Source: Cannabis sativa
Taxonomy: Eukaryota > Streptophyta > Magnoliopsida > Rosales > Cannabaceae
Assembly: GCF_029168945.1 (NCBI RefSeq)
Contig: NC_083602.1
Span: 70,328,600 to 70,392,599 of the forward strand
Direction: 5' to 3'
Length of the DNA stretch: 64,000 bases
Each line of letters starts with the position of its first letter. Positions within the stretch are counted from its first letter, which is position 1. The notes under the pieces were generated by a model that did no database searches, was not told where the DNA came from, and worked only from the letters and a program-made list of their open reading frames with translations. Shown here piece after piece: positions 37,812 to 49,812 of the stretch. Made by a program: the position numbers and the translations under genes.

Positions 37812-40560
37812 TACATGAACAGGGAGTGGATTCTCGATTCTGAATGTACTTATCAAATGTGTCAAAGTCGAGAATCATTTTTTGATTATAAATTAGCTGA
37901 TGGAGGTAAAGTTATGATAGGAAATGATAATTCTTGTAGGGTTATTGTAACAAGAAGGTTGTCATCAAACAATGTGATGGTAGAATCAAGGAGTTGACAA
38001 ACATAAGGCACATCCCAGAGCTTATATGAAACCTCATATCCTTGGGTGCACTTGAAAATGAAGAATACGAATACAAATATATTTACGGAAGCTTAAGGAT
38101 CACCAAAGGTTCTTTGATAGTGAGGAAAGGAGAAAAGATCAATGGTTTATATGTTCTCCAAGGAGAAACTGTCCCAGTTGGAGAGGAAAGTATGGTGAAA
38201 GGGCTAGAATTGGATATGAAGTTGTGGCATCATAGACTTGGATATATCATTGAACAAGGCCGAACTGTACAAACAAGGTACATTTGAAAATTTAAATTCT
38301 TGTGCCTTACCATTTTTTGAAGCTTGTGTTTTAGAGAAACAACATAAGCTAAAGTTCACTTCGGTAAGGCACACAACTAAAAAGATACTCAAATAGGTGC
38401 ACACTAATATTTGGGGGCCATACAAAGTGCCTACTCACTCTAGTAAGTAATATTTTCTTTCAATAGTTGATGATTATAGTAGGTGTGTTTGGACATATAG
38501 AGTCATAGGCTTGAAAACCTCTTATGAAATGTGGTACAACAAAACTCCAAACATAACACACTTAAGAGCATTTAGGTGTACAACATATGTACACCAATCT
38601 ATTAACAAGCTGGAACCTAGATCCGTGAAGGGAACATTCCTAGGTTATGCCTTAGGAACCAAGGGGTATATAATTTATGTTTCCAAGAAGGGTAGACCAA
38701 AGGTTGTGATTGCTAGAAATGTTATTTTCAATGAGTTGGAATATCCTCACTTAACATTCGAGAAAGGTAGTGTGTCTCTGTGTGATGCAGGAAAAATAGG
38801 AAACAAAGACACTACAAGTGTGGAAATAGAGTACGGAACGATGCTCTTAGATGAAGGTCCACAAATAGAAGTCAGTGTGGAACCATAAGGTAATGCACAG
38901 ACAGAGGCTGACACGGAGCTCAAAGATAACGAAGACTAAATAGAGGTGCCAGAAGAATTCAAAAAGACATGTCTAGAAGGTTATCAGTTGGCACGTGATA
39001 GAACCCGGAGAGAGATTCATCATTCGACAAGGTTCACGAAAGTAGACTTAATAGCATTTGCACTGGCAGCAGTTCAATATATTGAAATTAAAGAGCTTAG
39101 AAGCTATGAAGAGGCAATTTCAAGTGGAAACAAGTCTAAATGACTACAAGTCATGGATGAGGGGATGGATTCACTGTGGAAGAACAAGACTTGGGTAGTT
39201 GTGCTAAAGTCGGAGAAGAAAAAAATTGTGGGAGTGCAAATCGATTCTCAAGGTGAAAGAGGGAATTAATGAGAATGAACTAGTGAGGTTCAAAGCCAGG
39301 TTAGTGGCTAAAGGCTTTACTTAGGTAGATGGTATAGACTACACTGAAATCTTCTCACCTGTGGTAAAGTACAAGACAATAAGGTTGATGCTATTTTTAG
39401 CAGGTCAAATAGAGTTCGAGATTGAACAACTTCATGCTAAGACGCCTTTTCTGAATGGATTCTTAGATGAAAAGATCTACATGAAGCAACCGCCTGGGTT
39501 TTAGGTGGAAGGGAAATGAGTTAAATTAGAGTGCAAGCTTAATAGATTCCTTTATGGTTTGAAACAGTTCCCAAGGCAAAAAAATAAAAGATTTGATATG
39601 TATATGCATCAAATTGGGTTCAAACGATCCATTTACAATCACTGCTTATATTTTAAGAATCTGAAGCAATCTACAACCGTGTTTTTATTTTTCTATGTAG
39701 ATGATATGCTCATCATGAGAAAAGATAAATATGTGATCAAAAGTATCAAAGCCAAGCTCAATAGAGAATTTTGGATGAAAGATCATGGACTAGTTCAAAA
39801 GATGCTTGCTATTGAAGTCTCACGGGATCAGAAGGAAGGGGCTATTAGCTTAAAGCAGTGTGAGTACATCAAGAAAGTTATTCAAAAGTTCAACATGAAA
39901 GAAGCAAAGAGTACATCTGTTCCATTAGGGGGTCAGTTTGTTTTGTCAAAGGAATAGTGTCCTAACAATAGGAAAGAGAAAGAAGAGATGAAGGACGTAC
40001 CTTATGTTGTGGCTCTAGGATGCTTAATGTACGTAATGGTGAGCACAAGACTGAACATAGCTCATGCTCTAAACATCCTAAGCCGATTCATGTCCAATCT
40101 AGGCAATGAACATTGGAAGGCCCTCAAATGGTTATTGAGAAAGCAAAAGGAGAATTAGAATTGAAAGAATTCGTGGATGAGGACTACCCCTTGAATAGAG
40201 ATACCAGAAAATCAACCACTTCCTACATTTTCTTGACAAACTAGAACTGTATAAGCTGAAAGGCCCAGTTACAGTCCGTTGTTGCTCTTTCCACCAGAGA
40301 AGCAGAATTCATGGAGACTACGGAAGCATTCAAGGAAGCATTATGGCTTTGGGGAATTCTTTATGAAATGAAACAAATCAAAGGGAGAGTGACTGTGTAT
40401 TAATATAGCCAGTCATCCATTCATCTTTGTAAGAACCCAATTTATCTTCAAAAGAGAAAATATATAGATATAAGACTCTATGGGATAAGAGAGAAGATAG
40501 AAGAAGGACTGGTTAATCCTACTAATGTTGGGCCTAAGATCTTAACTAATAACAAGTTCA
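37812..40560 (+). pseudogene. copia pol (protease, integrase, reverse transcriptase, RNase H remnants)
   Basis: In order: protease WILDSECTYQMC (37824 on; the catalytic DSG is DSE here); the pre-integrase block with LWHHRLGYI (about 38223) lacking its following zinc half; a deleted integrase with DDYSRCVWTYR near 38470 running straight into its C-terminal part (YEMWYNKTPNITHLRAFRC, 38520 on); reverse transcriptase with FSPVVKYKTIRL (about 39354), FLYGLKQ (39550) and FFYVDDMLIM (39697); then LGCLMYVMVSTR and SRFMSNLGNEHWKALKWLL (about 40018-40140). Many stops interrupt it. The copia RNase H/tail is recognisable to about 40560. Confidence 0.85.
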
Positions 40561-40684
40561 AGCATTTCTTGAACTTGATCAACCTCAGAAGTTAGTATAC
40601 TGAGATTCTTGAAACATCAACCATGATGGATGCATTCTTTCTTCATCATCGTCATAATTTTAATTTGAAGTAACTAGGTAAAAT

Positions 40685-41566
40685 TGTAGTATAGTTCCTC
40701 CAAATAAAAAGGTCTCCAAAAGTCATTCCTAGAAAGCTGTTCACTTACAGAAGCTGAAAGGCTTCCTTGTCTTTCCAGGAAGGGTCTTCAAGAAAATCTA
40801 GCCCTTCTCCGCAATGGAATTCTTGATGGCCAGTTGTTCCTCCTGGAAAGGCAGTTTTGAATAGTCGACTCCAACAAGCTCTGTCCTATCTGGAAGCTCC
40901 TTCACTGAGTGCCTTTGGTCCATGATCCCGCAAGGTCACATACGTTTCGGGATGCACTAAGGCTTATGCTGGAGATCTTTCTCAAAGGAAAGTTGGTTAA
41001 GTAAGTTACTGTCTAACTAACTTAACAACTTCCATTCTTGCAGCGACCGACTTTAGGATCTTAATCCTAAGACTATAAATATAGCACCTTGGCTTGTTAT
41101 TTTAGAATATGGTTCAGATTGAGATTGAGAGTAAGTGAGGGAAAAGATTGAGAGGTACAGAGAAAAGAGAGAGATTGGGTTTGGATTTTGTAAAAAGAAT
41201 CTTTTGTATATGAAGAAGATTCTTGGGTAAGAGTGTGAGAGTTGAAACACTATGAGAGAACTCAATAGAGAATCCTTCTTGATTGTATTGTACCTGTTAT
41301 TGCTCAATCAATAAAGAAGACATGGTGTTCCAGAATTGGAGTACCGCCATAGATCACATCGATCTATCAAACTTGAACCAGTATATACATTGGTGTTTAT
41401 TTCTTTATTTTCTGTGTTATTAGTTTTCTAGTTTTCCTCACTCTATTCACCCTTATTTTTTATTCCATTATGGTTTATGATTTTTTTAATCTTATCATCG
41501 CTTATTGTTTGATTGTTTAAAATTTAATTGTTTTGATTCTACACTATTAGTTGTAGTTTTTCCACA
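40685..41566 (+). repeat. 3' LTR of the copia element
   Basis: 882 bp, TGTAGTATAG...TCCACA. Matches 36009-36882 with indels and substitutions throughout, including a missing repeat block in U3. The preceding purine tract is poor (gaagtaactaggtaaat). Confidence 0.85.
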
Positions 41567-42242
41567 TATTCATTTTTTTCTTTGTACGGATCCCATGTGT
41601 CTTGAATATTGATTCAATCAATAAAAGAATGATGTATGGAGCATTAGAAAATATACCCAATTTGTTTAATATTAATTGTATCTACTCATTTATTTGTTAA
41701 GCACTTCTTCTTCCAAAAAGATATAAATTTATGAATAATAATAATACGGACAAAAATTGAAAAGTAAATCTCAAACTTTTTATGAGTATATACTATCAAA
41801 GAAAAAACAATATATTTTAAAATAATAAAGAAACAAAAGAGGCTGAGAGTGATAAATATGTAAAATTACAATAAAATTTTGTAAAAAAAATTGTATACCA
41901 AACACTACTCTATTTAACACAATACATGTTAATACTATACAACCACTCCATTCAACTAATAAAAAGTCTAAGAAAATGCACTTAAATGCCACAACAAAAG
42001 TAATGCACTCACTTAAAAATTTTCTTATATTTATATTTCTTTCATTTGCCATAAACAATATAACACTAATAAAACAAATCATGCTCATCGTGCAAATTTA
42101 GTTCAAAATAACTTCAAAACTAAAAATGAAAAAAAAAATTGAAAAAATCCATGATCATCTCTGTAAGAATGGAAATATTGAAGACCTAAACAGTGATATA
42201 GAAAGAAATCCCACAAATAGATCTAGCTAGTAGCAGGGATAC

Positions 42243-42275
<33 letters not shown>

Positions 42276-42276
42276 A
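41567..42276. other. Spacer and likely 3' UTR of the cullin-like gene
   Basis: AT-rich. Contains an (AT)n run at 42245-42273 directly after the stop codon of the minus-strand gene. The ORF at 41780-42088 has no recognisable content. Confidence 0.4.
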
Positions 42277-43625
42277 TCATATATTATAGTGCACTATATT
42301 CTTTTCTGTTAAGATAGCAAAAGTTCTTGGCAGTTGGGGGTAAACATATTCTTGTATATGCTTCATTTCATGGTAGAAATTATTAAGTTTAATCGTTCCA
42401 TCGTCAAAGCATAGGTTATCATCAACATTCCTAAACGCCCCTTCATCAATCTATAACAAGTCAAAATAAATAAAGTGATAAACTAACAAAAAAACAATAT
42501 ATATATATATATATTTAGTGGCAACAATAATTAATTAATCATGAATAATTGGACTATATAGCTATAAGTAATATTTAATTTGAAGGATCAACATAAAAGA
42601 GAAATTATAGTATAATTATGTTTACCTTTCGAGTTAGTAGGTGGTCGATTTGAACGTGGAATTCTTTCCATACCTGAAAATTGATCATTATCAAATAATT
42701 TATAATATATATGATAGACTATATAATTTTAAAGTTTTATATAGGTATGTATATTTGTTAATTACCACTTTACAAAAGATTATTTTTGACATTTTATATA
42801 AGGACATAGGAAAAACATTTGTAATTATATGCTGAATTTCCCCCACAGTTTCAAAAATGATCTCTAAATTTCTTCTGTAAATGTCAAATAATAACCATTG
42901 CTCCACAATTTCATCCAGCAATGAACTTGTACTTCTCACTTTCTCTATTGAAGGAACAACCTGAAAAATATAAAAATAAAACAAATAGAGTTTTTTTTTT
43001 AATAAGGAAAAAAGTTGGATAAACTAATAAAATTAGATAAGAGATTTATTATTGGCTCACCTTTTGTGAAATCCTTTGTGCCAAAACACTCTCATATTTA
43101 TTGCAAAGGGATTTCGTCAAAGATCTCCAATCGCTTACATGATTACGATTTTCCCAGAACAATTTGCGGACCGCTCTACATATAATTATAATTATAATCA
43201 ATAATATTAATATTAATATACAGAGAGAGATAAATGAAAGTACTGCCGATTAATTAATTTAGCCCTCTACTGAATTAAATTAATTAACAACACTGTTCTT
43301 TTTCAGAGTTTTTTTTTTTTTTTAATTTTCCATAACATATATCTGATATCATCTTAGTTATATTTATATATGTTGATACAGATTATATATACATAATTAA
43401 ATTTAATTACTTAAGATATGGCGGAAATATTATATAATATGTATACACTTACATGGAGACAACCATTTGATCGACTTTATTCCATTCTGCCTCATTATGA
43501 CCATCAAGCTTATTATTAATTTTCTGAATTGATTTATCTATGACCACCATCGTATCATTCAACATATTTCTTATCATATTCTGCTCATTCATTTTCTTAT
43601 CATCATCATCGCCCCCCTTCCTCAT
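42277..43625 (-). CDS. Cullin-like N-terminal protein (five exons, 234 residues)
   Basis: Exons read leftwards: 43453-43625, 43061-43175, 42766-42960, 42626-42673, 42277-42450. All joins use GT donors and AG acceptors in compatible phase and give one frame ending TGA. Exon 2-3 reads LFWENRNHVSDWRSLTKSLC, then VVPSIEKVRSTSSLLDEIVE and QW. This parallels the cullin-1 segment that follows the Skp1/adaptor-binding helices, and the spacing from that tryptophan to VWKEFHVQIDHLL in exon 4 also fits cullin repeat 1. Full cullins are about 740 residues and carry the RING-binding and neddylation region; none is encoded here. It therefore resembles the short 'putative cullin-like' proteins of plants, which might bind adaptors without forming a ligase. 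The exon 3 donor could instead be at ACT|gtgggg near 42846 (also in phase), shortening the product. It could also be a decaying duplicate. Confidence 0.6.
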
Positions 43626-44714
43626 TTTCCCCTTTCTTGATTAATTAATATATATCTTTTAATTGATATATGTTAAATAATTATTCCTGAATCAGATACT
43701 CACACAATTTATAAAAAAGATTATAATTAAGAGAATAATTAAACATTATCCTGAACAATTCAAAAACTAGATATTATATGTAACAAATATTTAATATATT
43801 GCATACAAGATCAAGAACACAACATATGCTATACATTTACATGTATACATAAAAAAAGTTTATAAAAAAGATTGATTATAAGAATTAAGACGAAGAAGAA
43901 TTATGTACGCAGTAAAGAATGATCAAGAAATAAATAAATATATATGTAGTAGTATAAGGCAATTACTGTTAAAGATGAAGAATACGTTAGTACCTAATTA
44001 AATGGTTGAGATTCTGAGAAGTGTTGAACGAAATACGTAGAGAAAATGTTTATATTATATATATTATCACTTATGAGTAGTTCTAGAGCACGAAGAAAAT
44101 AATACATTCGAGATTATCCACCTCTAATGGTATTGGCACTAAAATGAGTCGCATAAAAAATGCAACCAATATAAAAAAGCAAAAGAGTTATTGGCGGTAA
44201 AATTTATATCATTACCCGACTAATTTCTTTTTCCAGTTAGTAAATCCACATTTTATTTTTTTAATGAAAAATTGCATTAAAGAAAACCAATTCATAAGAA
44301 CTTATAAATCTAGGATATCAATCTTTAAAAACGAATAAATTAGTATTTTTGTCCTGTAAATTTTTTATAATATTAATTTGTGCTCTTATAGTATATGATT
44401 AGTTAATAATACTCCTTCAAATATAATTTTTAAATATGGTCTTTATATAATATTCTATTCAATTTTACCGTGAAATGAGTGACGCAGTAAATGATAGTTG
44501 TTAAATAGATGCAAAATAATTACATTTTACTTTTTTTCTACTATAGTGATTAAAAAACTAAAAAATAAAAATATAAATTATTATGAACCAAAAAAAAGTT
44601 TTATTGTATTATCGACACTAGTACAATTTGGATCTTTAAAGACTGTTTTTTCAACTCTTTTTATAAAAAGGGAAACTCAATGGTGTAAAAATACTCGTTT
44701 GGTACAAATGTAGT
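43626..44714. other. Upstream region of the cullin-like gene and spacer
   Basis: On the minus strand aattag|gtactaac near 43998 could be the donor of an intron in a 5' UTR leading to the ATG at 43625. The rest, to 44714, is AT-rich without recognisable genes; the ORF at 44498-44713 has no family features. Confidence 0.3.
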
Positions 44715-44915
44715 ATTTAGCGGCTTTTTAATAAAAACCGTAGATATATCATTTATTACATACCATTTATAATCGGTTTTAAGATCAGAATATATATTCC
44801 CAGAAATACCCTCTATGTCGTCAGTTTTTTATTAAAGAACTGATGCCATGACACGCTGACACATGTTACGTTTTCAGCACATGGCGTCGGTTATTTGATA
44901 AAAATCGACACCATA
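44715..44915. repeat. Three successive imperfect hairpins, CACTA-like subterminal motif
   Basis: Three short inverted repeats share one plan, a cgg...ccg-type stem around an A/T loop: cggctttttaataaaaaccg (near 44719), tcagttttttattaaagaac (near 44820, continuing tga) and gtcggttatttgataaaaat (near 44886, continuing cgac). Hairpins of this type are common in subterminal regions of plant CACTA transposons. No CACTA terminus is visible directly beside them. Confidence 0.5.
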
Positions 44916-45311
44916 GAAGGTATTTATCAAACCCTTTCAGCAGACGATTTCTCACTTCATCTTCTTCATCACGAACACAACAACAACCAAAACTAGAAAC
45001 CCACCACCAAAAACCCTCCCCAACCACCACTCTTAACACCCATATTACCCTCATTTATACACCATTTTACCATTTTTTAAAAAAATTTCTATTTTCGATA
45101 CTTAAATCTATACACTAAAAAAGTTTTGTTTTTTTCTCCTATTTCGCTGCAAACCGACCTATTGAAAAAAAAATGGTAGTATAACTCCAACCACTAATTT
45201 TAGTAAAAGTTAAAACTCAATGTCCATTAAGGTATAAATATGGTTTTTATTCATTTTAGTAACGTACATTGTTTTATTTTTATTTTTGTAAATTTATTTG
45301 AGATTTTTCTA
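44916..45311. other. Spacer left of the LINE
   Basis: C/A-rich stretch (44960-45060) then AT-rich sequence. Before the LINE inserted this was continuous with 60155 onward, i.e. about 430 bp from the CACTA end at 60192. No gene seen. Confidence 0.35.
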
Positions 45312-45439
45312 TTTTTTTTTTTTTGATGAATCAGCTGTGATTTTCATTGCCACTAAACTTTTAAAACTTTACAACCTAAATGCACCTTCAATAAAAGGCC
45401 ATAATATATGTATTATCTATACAAAGTATCATAGTGAGT

Positions 45440-46909
45440 TTATACTAATTTTTCAAACCATTCCTCATCACATTGCTTCATTCTCTTCGGCTTAACACAT
45501 GATATTCGAGTTTTGACCTGCCAAGTTACTTGCTGGCAGATTTGATGCACAGATGCATCCTGCTGATTCCACATTTTGTCATTTCTGGCTAACCATAATC
45601 GGTAAACCAGGGCAGCAAGAGATGAGGCATACACCTGCTTCTTAAACCTGCTCATTTTGCTCCTTCCTATCCACCTTAGCAGCCCCTGTACATAATTGGT
45701 TTTTGCATGCCAATTCAGCCATTGCTTGAGCTGAGAGACGCATGAACTAGGAACCCCCACAATCAAAAAACAAATGGTCTCTTGTTTCTACTGCAACATT
45801 GCAGAAAATACACAAAGGACTCTCTATTATTTTGAATTTGAACAGCCGATTTCTAGTTTTTAATCTGTCAAGTGTAGCTAGCCACAACACAAAACTATGT
45901 TTTGGGATATTAAGTTTGCACCATACCTCTTTGCATCAATGAAGTTGCTGCTGATGGGGAGTCAACATCTTGTAGCCATCTGCTATTTTGTACTCTCCTT
46001 TAGTAAATTGATCACAATCTGCCATAATCTTCACCTTCTCTTTGGCCTCGACCACCTTTTTCCAGTACCAGCTGCAATTTGATGGAGCTTTATAGCTCCA
46101 CCAATCCTCTTGCTTAATATAGACACAATGGATCCACTTTATCCAAAGATTATCTTTCTTGTTCGCCACAGCCCATACATGCTTCATAATAGCTGCTAAG
46201 TTCCATTCTTTAATATCCAACAGCTCTAAACCTCCTTCTTTCTTTGTTTTACACAATGTTTCCCAGGCTACACTACCCGATCCATCCATATAGCTTTGAC
46301 CCTTCCATAAGAAGCACCTACAGATTTTCTCAATTTCAGATATTACCTTCTTTAGGAGGATCAGAATTTGGGTCCAATATGTGTGGATAGTCAATAAAAC
46401 AACATTGATGAGCACCACTCGACCTGCAAAGGACATATTCCTTGAGCTCCATGTGTGAATTCTTGCTGTCATTTTTTGAATGAGACTTGTACATTCATCA
46501 GCTGAGATTTTTTAAGCACAAATAGGTATGCCAAGATACCTAAAAGGCACATTCTGCCTGCTGAATCCTGAACAGCCCAACACCCTTTTGGCCTCTGATT
46601 CTAGCATTCCACAACAGTATATAACAGATTTTGATTTATTAGGCTGCAAACCTGATGTCTCAGAAAAAAGTTTCAGCCCTTGGAGCATGTAATAAATACT
46701 CTTGAAATCACCCTTGCAAAATAATAAAACATCATCTGCAAAACTAAGGTGATTGAGTTTTAGTTCAGCACATCTTCCATGAAAATAAAAGTCCTCTTTC
46801 TGTCCAACCAATTTCAAAATCCTGCTGAGGTACTCCATTCCCAATACAAAAAGTAGGGGAGACATAGGGTCCCCTTGTCTCAATCCCCTCTTAGATTCAA
46901 AGAAACCAT
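45440..46909 (-). pseudogene. LINE ORF2, C-terminal half of the reverse transcriptase and tail
   Basis: After the Athila insertion the frame continues with [20 protein letters not shown] and the catalytic block [14 protein letters not shown] (near 46740), then ends at TAA 46512-46514. The same frame resumes and runs to a stop at 45936 (FAGRVVLINVVLL, then VAWETLCKTKKEGGLELLDI). It continues through the C-terminal zf-RVT domain (FVLWLATLDRLKTRNRLF, then PLCIFCNVAVETRDHLFFDC). A frameshift near 45756 follows, and the tail ends at TAA 45440. The 'KK'-type and Trp codons changed to stops fit single-base nonsense mutations. Confidence 0.88.
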
Positions 46910-46914
46910 GGGAG

Positions 46915-48900
46915 TGATAACTCTAGAAATTAGAGTTATTTTTCACATTTTTTTTACTAAAAATTGGTTTAGTTCTTAAGTTTTTAATTAATTTAGTAAG
47001 TTTTTAATTATTTTTGAATTTATTAGCTTTATTGTAATTTTATATGTTTTTGTGTGTTTTTATAATTATTTTATTATAATATGTTATGTAGTATTTATTT
47101 TTAATTTTATTTTAGTTTTCTAATTAATTTTATGTATTTTTAGGTGTATTTGGTGGAAAAAGTAGGGATTAAATTAAAGAACATGTGAAGAATTTGGGGT
47201 TAAAATGCAATTTTACAAGTAAAATCAGATCAGCCCTGTTTCAAGACCCACTCTCGGTCAGAAAAGTTGACTCAATCCGAGCCATCCAATGTCAGATCTG
47301 AGGGCTGCCATTTGTGCGTGTGGTGCACACCCGACCAAGGCAAGTGTACCTGCCAACCGCCTGCAGGTGTGGTCCCCAGCAGCATCAGCCCTCTCCAACA
47401 GCAGCTTGCCACGCGTCCCCTGGTCCCCACTTCCGTCAGCGCCCATCCAACAGCAGCTGCCAGCTTCCTTCCGCGTGGGACCCAGCCGTCAGCGCCCAGC
47501 CTACCAGCAAGCGCCACGTCCCGCCTCGTCAGCCTTCCCAACGAACCAGCGTGCGCCACGTCCCCAGCCATCAGCTCTAGTCGTCCAACCCGAGCTCGCC
47601 ACGTGTATCTGCTGAGAACAAAGAAAAAAAAAAGGCAGTTAAATTAATTGCTTTATTCCTATTTTCTGATACACATAAAAAACCAAAAGTCCATATTTTT
47701 TTCCCACATATTACACATAAATACTCTATTTACTCTTCCCAATTTATTTCACCTAAATAAACATTCCTATTTTATTTTTTTACCATATCCTTTCACTACT
47801 TTTACATCCTTACAAAACATTTATTTTTTCCAATACTCTTACACATACTCTATTTATCCATTCTCTTCCCAACACTAATTAAATTAATCATTTTATTTAT
47901 TTATTTTGATTAATTTAATTCTCTAATTTTGCCTATAAATATGGTGTTGGAAGACCATTTCAAAACACATCTCTTCACCCTCCTAAACACCTCTTCAACC
48001 CAAAACACTTCTCCATTCCACACTCTTCATTTTACCATTTTCTTTCTACCATTTTTACACTTTGAAGAGCATGTCAAGTATGTTTATCTTTTGTAATTTT
48101 TATCTAGTTATGAGCTTCTAATCTTTTTTCAAGATTATTAAGATGATGATGAAGCAAAATGTAACTAGATAGTATTTATGTTTGTATGTTGATTCCCCAT
48201 TTGTGCTATAAAGTTCATGGATTTTTCTATCAAAAATATGTCTTTTTCATCTTCAATATCATGTATTTTTGATTGTTAAAGCATATTTCTACTTAGTTCT
48301 TCATTATGCAAAAATATAATACTCTTTGATTAAATGTCTTTCATTAAATTGTTTACATCTAATTCTTAGAATATAAGTGTTATATTTTGCCTAAATATAG
48401 TTTCTTTGATTTTGTGTAGTTTCATTAAATTGTAACACATTTAATGCTTAGAAATTATACATTTTATAAGTGAAGAAAAATCCTACCTTTTTGAAAATAA
48501 CTTGTACTTAAATGAAAAATATATTTTGGAAAATATGGTGAGATTTATTTCAACTATATCTAAAACTTGGGAATCAATATGCTTATAAATATTATTGAAC
48601 TTGCATTTTGTGGATTCTAATATCTTAATAATCTTATTTTACACATCTTATTTGAAAATCATTTTCATACTCACTCATCTTTAATCTTGAGTATTTTAAT
48701 TACTTGTCTTTTATTTTATTTTGCACTCCCATCAAATATTTGGAGCTAGGTTAGAATATTCTTATTTTGTTTGAAATAGTTTCTTTTGATGTTAGTCAAC
48801 TCCCATGGGTTCGACCTTGCACTTACATGAACATTATATTCCGAAACGATTCGTGCACTTGCGAGTATAAATATTAAAACACTCACTTTTGAGGACAACA
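46915..48900 (+). repeat. 5' LTR of the Athila element
   Basis: TGATAACTCTAG...GAGGACAACA. Composition is split: an AT-rich start, a GC-rich island (about 47230-47620), then AT-rich promoter and R/U5 sequence. ORFs of 60-126 codons in the island occur on both strands in several frames and are not genes. Confidence 0.96.
47600..47942 (+). promoter_or_regulatory. Likely promoter of the Athila LTR (G-box and TATA box)
   Basis: A CACGTG G-box at 47600-47605 closes the GC-rich island. A strong plant TATA box tataaatat lies at 47934-47942, followed about 30 bp on by an A/C-rich stretch where transcription would be expected to start. The 3' LTR copy has the same elements (TATA at 57012-57020). Assignment is from motif match only. 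Confidence 0.6.
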
Positions 48901-48906
48901 AGTTTT

Positions 48907-48924
48907 TGGCGCCGTTGCCGGGGA
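48907..48924 (+). promoter_or_regulatory. Athila primer-binding site
   Basis: tggcgccgttgccgggga, the characteristic Athila-group site (tRNA-Asp type), six bases after the LTR end. Confidence 0.92.
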
Positions 48925-49121
48925 CTTGCTAGAAAGAAACGATCTTTCTACAAGGTAAGTAATACTCTTCTACTAGTTATTTTTTTTATTTTCTCATTTT
49001 CGTCAAAAAAAAAAAAGTTAAAAAAAATATCGAAAAAAAAAGTTGAAAAAAAGGGAAGTTATACATATATATTGTTATATATTATATATTATATATTATA
49101 CTATATATACATATTTATTGG

Positions 49122-49407
49122 TAGTTGATGGCATTTTGTGCCTCCTACCTATTTGTTAGTTGAGTGCATTTTGCCTCCTAACCCTTTTTTTTTTTTATAG
49201 TTGAGTGCATTTTGTGCCTCCTACATACTTGATAGTTGAGTGCATTTTTGCCTCCTATTATATCCCCTCTAGTGATGGCATTAGTGCCTCCTAGCTTTTA
49301 TTTTCGTTTATCGTTTAAGTTGATGGCATCTTGTGCCTCCTAAAATCTTATTATTATTACTACTACTATTATTATTATAGTTAGTTGATGGCATTTTGTG
49401 CCTCCTA
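49122..49407 (+). repeat. Seven-copy degenerate repeat in the Athila leader
   Basis: Copies of agttgatggcattttgtgcc plus tccta start near 49122, 49156, 49198, 49232, 49270, 49319 and 49382. Spacers are unequal and A/T-rich. Variants read gagtgcatttt or gatggcatt, while the gcctccta end is the most constant part. It lies between the primer-binding site and gag, where packaging signals occur in retroelements. Confidence 0.85.
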
Positions 49408-49812
49408 ACTTTAATATAACTATCTATCATTATTATTGTCATTTTTTTTATTGTATTTATTTAGTTGTAATCTTATTTACTTTGCTTAAAAAAAAAATAT
49501 TTAAAAACAAAGCTTGTTCTTTCAACATAAGCAATTTTTGCTTAAAGGAAATTTGGCAAAGTTCCCATCCACACTTAATAATTAACCCCGGGGAGTTGTT
49601 ATTAAGTCGTGAGTAAGTGGAATCAAATAGGCCTGGGAACAAGTCAAACCAAAAAAATTGAAAAATTAAAAATTTACAAAAAAATCATAATCTCTTTGTG
49701 TTATAAGTATGCTCTGTGGTTGCGGTTTATAACTGATCTTCCACATCAGAAATTTGTCTTCTTGAGATTATTGTGTGTTATTTGTGTTTCTTTGTGAAAT
49801 TTGTGACATTGC

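Larger units (their letters stand above)
36009..41566 (+). mobile_element. Decayed Ty1/copia retrotransposon
   Basis: LTRs at 36009-36882 and 40685-41566 enclose a 3.8-kb interior with gag, protease, integrase, reverse transcriptase and RNase H remnants in copia order. Flanking pentamers are tatta and tattc, a probable target duplication with one change. The interior has at least ten stops or frame changes and deletions in integrase, so it is inactive. After the left LTR the sequence aatcagagcttgat retains only part of the usual tRNA-Met primer site. Confidence 0.88.

Noticed and set aside
44531..44546. tttttctactatagtg as a possible CACTA 3' terminus
   Set aside because: Matches the CACTA end only loosely, and the hairpin block lies on the wrong side of it.
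47258..47647. Overlapping ORFs of 60-126 codons on both strands in the Athila LTR (repeated at 56336-56725)
   Set aside because: They occupy several frames at once in a GC-rich island and are duplicated because they are in both LTRs; no protein family features.
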